Made by a program: the position numbers and the translations under genes
Shown: one piece after another, positions 61,661 to 64,000 of the stretch
Position numbering within the stretch: position 1 is the first letter of the stretch
How the letters are laid out: each line of letters begins with the position of its first letter
Notes under the pieces: model-generated
Databases searched by the model: none
Told to the model about the DNA's origin: nothing
The model's input: the letters and a program-made list of their open reading frames with translations, nothing else
Origin: ZC4RG35 sp036375695
GTDB taxonomy: Bacteria > Actinomycetota > Acidimicrobiia > Spongiisociales > ZC4RG35
Direction of reading: 5' to 3'
NCBI GenBank assembly: GCA_036375695.1
Contig: DASVBU010000036.1
Span: 1-64,000 of the forward strand
Length of the DNA stretch: 64,000 nt

Positions 61661-62464
61661 ATGCTGACGCCCGAGGACATCGAGGAACAGAAGTTTCACA
61701 CCGCGCTACGCGGCTACGACATCGACGAGGTCGACATCTTCCTCGACGAGGTCGCGGAGACCGTTCGCACCCTCAAGGAGCAACTGGAAGCCGCCCAGTC
61801 AGGTCGGGCGGAGGCACCGGCCGTGGTCGCTCCGACCCCGACCCGGGCCGCCGAGCCCGCGGGGGCGGTCGACGAGAGCGCCGTGGGGCGCGCCCTGGTC
61901 GCCGCACAAGAGGCCGCCGATCGGATCATGGAGGAAGCCCGTGCCGAGGCGGACCGGATCCGGGAGGAAGCCAGGCGTGAAGCCGAGACGTGGGAGACCG
62001 AGCGCGCCGAGGCGCGAGCATCCGCCGAGCGCGAGATGGCGGACCTCTCCGAGAAGGTCCATGCCGTGCGTCGCGAGCTCGCCCGACTCGCCTCCGATGT
62101 CGCCGACAGCCTCGACCGCATGGACGAGGCGATCACCACCGCGGTCGTCGTCGAGAGCGAGCCGCCCCCTTCCGAGGAGCCCCGCCACGCCCTGGCCGGC
62201 GAGGATCTCGACTGGGGTGGGGAAGCCGGGGCAGAGGCCTCGCCCGCCGACGAGACGACATCCCCTGACCAGTCGCCCGACGAAGACGGAGATGTCGGCG
62301 ACGACCTCGACCACGTGGATGATGACGCCGAATCCGAGGACGACGACGGCGGGGACGAAGAGGACGTCGAATCCGAAGACGACGAGGGCGGGGACGAAGA
62401 GGACGAAGAACACGAAGACGACGCCGAGGACGAAGATCCCGGCGGCCGTGACTCGATGTTCTAG
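61661..62464 (+). CDS. divIVA: DivIVA/Wag31-like polar growth protein, 267 aa
   Basis: The start LTPEDIEEQKFHTALRGYD, with IDEVDIFLDEVAETVRTL, is the DivIVA membrane-binding domain and first coiled coil. A Pro/Ala linker and a second coiled coil (about 85-160) follow. The last about 65 residues are almost all Asp/Glu/Gly and include a 39-bp DNA duplication (62330-62368 and 62369-62407). Its TAG and the TAG of the converging ileS overlap in CTAG. Confidence 0.9.
   Translation: MLTPEDIEEQKFHTALRGYDIDEVDIFLDEVAETVRTLKEQLEAAQSGRAEAPAVVAPTPTRAAEPAGAVDESAVGRALVAAQEAADRIMEEARAEADRIREEARREAETWETERAEARASAEREMADLSEKVHAVRRELARLASDVADSLDRMDEAITTAVVVESEPPPSEEPRHALAGEDLDWGGEAGAEASPADETTSPDQSPDEDGDVGDDLDHVDDDAESEDDDGGDEEDVESEDDEGGDEEDEEHEDDAEDEDPGGRDSMF
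62330..62407 (+). repeat. Two 39-bp tandem units in divIVA
   Basis: Each unit begins GAATCCGA and contains GGCGGGGACGAAGAGGACG. Units differ at a few bases and code for ESEDDDGGDEEDV and ESEDDEGGDEEDE. Confidence 0.85.
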
Positions 62465-64000
62465 ACCGGCTCGATGACCGGCTCGGCGATGGCGTCGTCG
62501 ACGGTGATCGACGTCGCCAGGACCTCGGCGGCGATCCAATCGCCATGCCGGGCCACCAGGTCGGCGTGCTCCGACGGGAGCCGCAAGGTGATCCGGTCGG
62601 TGAGCTCCAGGCCTTCCTGCTTGCGCTGCTCGTTGAGGGCCCGCACCAGGTCGTAGACCCGGCCCTCCATGATCAGCTCGTCGTCGAGGGCGAGGTCGAC
62701 GGCGACGCTGAGGTTCCCGTCCTGGGCGACACCCCAGCCTTCCACGGTCACGGTCTCGGTCCGCACGACCTCGTCGGGAGAGAGGGTCTCTCCGGCGGCG
62801 ACCACCGACCCGTCGGCGCGGACCTCGTACTCACCTGCGGCCAGGGCGGCGGCTACCTCCTTCACCTTGGGCCCGATGCGGGGCCCGAGCACGGGGAAGT
62901 CGGGCTTGTAGGAGACCTCGACCACGGCATCGGCGTCGAAGTCCACCTCGCGGACCCTCAGCTCGTCGCGGATGATCTCGGCATGCCGGCGCGCTGCATC
63001 CCCGCCCCGGACCCGTGCCGACCGCAGCGGCTGGCGGAGCTTCACGCCCGCCTCACTGCGGGCGCGGCGGCCCAACTCGACGATCTGGCGGGTCACCTCC
63101 ATCGACTCGAGGAGCTCGGGGTCCTCGAACCCGAGTGATTCCGGCCATCCGGCGAGGTGGATGGAGTCGGGGGCGTCGGGGCACGGTTCGGCCACGAGCG
63201 TCCGCCAGAGATGCTCGGTGAGGAATGGCATGACCGGGCTGACGATCCGCAGCGCACTCACCAGACCGACCCAGAGGGTGCGGAACGCGGCCGCGTCGTA
63301 CTCGTAGAAGCGACGGCGGTTGCGACGGATGTACCAGTTGGAGAGGTCGTCGAGGTAGGCCTCGAACACCTCGACCACCTGGTCGGAGCGCCACCGCTCG
63401 TAGGCCGCCCTTGCCCCGGCGATGGCCGCGTCGGCTCGGGCCAGCAGCCATCGGTCGATCTCGGTGAGCTCGACGTCGGGGCCGCCCGCGAGATCGGAGT
63501 ACGTGGGGACGAAGCCCTCGATGTTCCCGTAGTCGACCAGGAACTTGACGGAGTTCCACAGGGTGAGGAGACGGCGGCGCACCTCGTATGCGCCCTCATA
63601 GCCGAAGAGGAGGTTCCGGTCCGGCGGATGGGCGCAGTACAGCCATCGCATCACGTCGGCCCCCATCCGCTCGAACGCCTCCTCGGCGCTGATCAGGTTG
63701 CCCCAGGAGCCGTGCATCTCGCGGCCGTCTTCGGCGAGCATCTTCTCGTAGCCGAGGACCGCCTTGAAGGGAGCCTGCCCGACCATCGCCACCGACATGA
63801 ACAGCTGTGAGTAGAACCAGAGACGGACCTGCTCGCGCATCTCGGTGACCCAGTGCGCGGGGAACCACTTCTCCCAGTGGGCATGGTCGGGGAGGTCGGC
63901 CTTGGTGAGACCCGCGGCGGCGCCAGTGGCATAGCCCCCCTCGATCCACTCCGGGTTCTGCCAGCCGAGCGTGGACAGGGGAACGATGCCGGCGTCGAGC
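62461..64000 (-). CDS. ileS: Isoleucyl-tRNA synthetase, C-terminal part, runs off window
   Basis: The frame is open from the window edge to TAG at 62461 (512 codons). Class Ia synthetase features: TLGWQNPEWIEGGYATG, FYSQLFMSVAMVGQAPFKAVL, the anticodon-binding helices (YEVRRRLLTLWNSVKFLVDYGN and LDDLSNWYIRRNRRRFYEYD) and a C-terminal domain (GVKLRQPL). Where KMSKS is expected the sequence reads EDGREMHGSWGNLI, a degenerate form. The catalytic HIGH half is outside the window. Likely IleS or a close class I relative. Confidence 0.85.
   Translation of the reverse strand, partial: LDAGIVPLSTLGWQNPEWIEGGYATGAAAGLTKADLPDHAHWEKWFPAHWVTEMREQVRLWFYSQLFMSVAMVGQAPFKAVLGYEKMLAEDGREMHGSWGNLISAEEAFERMGADVMRWLYCAHPPDRNLLFGYEGAYEVRRRLLTLWNSVKFLVDYGNIEGFVPTYSDLAGGPDVELTEIDRWLLARADAAIAGARAAYERWRSDQVVEVFEAYLDDLSNWYIRRNRRRFYEYDAAAFRTLWVGLVSALRIVSPVMPFLTEHLWRTLVAEPCPDAPDSIHLAGWPESLGFEDPELLESMEVTRQIVELGRRARSEAGVKLRQPLRSARVRGGDAARRHAEIIRDELRVREVDFDADAVVEVSYKPDFPVLGPRIGPKVKEVAAALAAGEYEVRADGSVVAAGETLSPDEVVRTETVTVEGWGVAQDGNLSVAVDLALDDELIMEGRVYDLVRALNEQRKQEGLELTDRITLRLPSEHADLVARHGDWIAAEVLATSITVDDAIAEPVIEPV

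Overview
The window is high-GC chromosomal DNA (about 72% G+C in a sampled chromosomal line). It probably comes from an actinobacterium, perhaps of the Acidimicrobiia type. The evidence is: GTG and TTG starts with 4-bp ATGA/GTGA/TTGA overlaps; a division and cell-wall cluster with SepF, YggT and DivIVA but no FtsA; an HNH gene in front of mraZ; a meso-diaminopimelate-type MurE; a LexA box of the TCGAAC-N4-GTTCGA kind; and several starts that look leaderless. A complete System I cytochrome c maturation (ccm) operon is less usual for that phylum.

Region 1 (1-5149) is a compact genomic island. It sits in the 5' end of an SRAP/YedK (HMCES-like) gene and is bounded by two 86-bp direct repeats, 232-317 and 5064-5149, with one mismatch. 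It carries a four-gene, same-strand run: a sigma-factor-like protein, a MORC/MutL-like GHKL ATPase, a DruA (DUF4338)-like protein and a small HNH nuclease. The last three genes overlap by 4 bp. The sampled lines have lower G+C (55-62%) than the chromosome. This looks like a minimal DruA-containing defence locus without the DruE helicase, and it is the best candidate here for an undescribed system.

Region 2 (5150-19200) holds a DHFR-like reductase, RNase P RNA, aquaporin, a glycosyltransferase, a TlpA-like lipoprotein, a PAF-acetylhydrolase-like esterase, the ccmABCDEFH(I)G operon on the minus strand, and a LexA-boxed exonuclease/GIY-YIG repair protein.

Region 3 (19200-45312) is ordinary chromosome. 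It has a SpoU methyltransferase, a nitroreductase, an OpuC-type osmolyte transporter, an ArsA-like ATPase cluster, threonine aldolase and the fatty-acid cluster fabD-fabH-fabG-acpP-fabF. DNA polymerase IV, MerR, transglutaminase/DUF58/MoxR and small unknown proteins follow. Two convergent junctions carry odd heptamer-repeat hairpins, and two leaderless genes follow copies of a hairpin-bearing intergenic repeat.

Region 4 (45313-64000) is the dcw cluster: mraZ, rsmH, ftsL-like, ftsI, murE, mraY, murD, ftsW, murG, murC, murB, ftsQ, ftsZ, pgeF, a YggS-like gene, sepF, yggT and divIVA. It ends against a convergent partial isoleucyl-tRNA synthetase gene. murF is missing from its usual place between murE and mraY. 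The mraZ promoter carries three 10-bp-spaced MraZ boxes, and a strong inverted repeat precedes rsmH.
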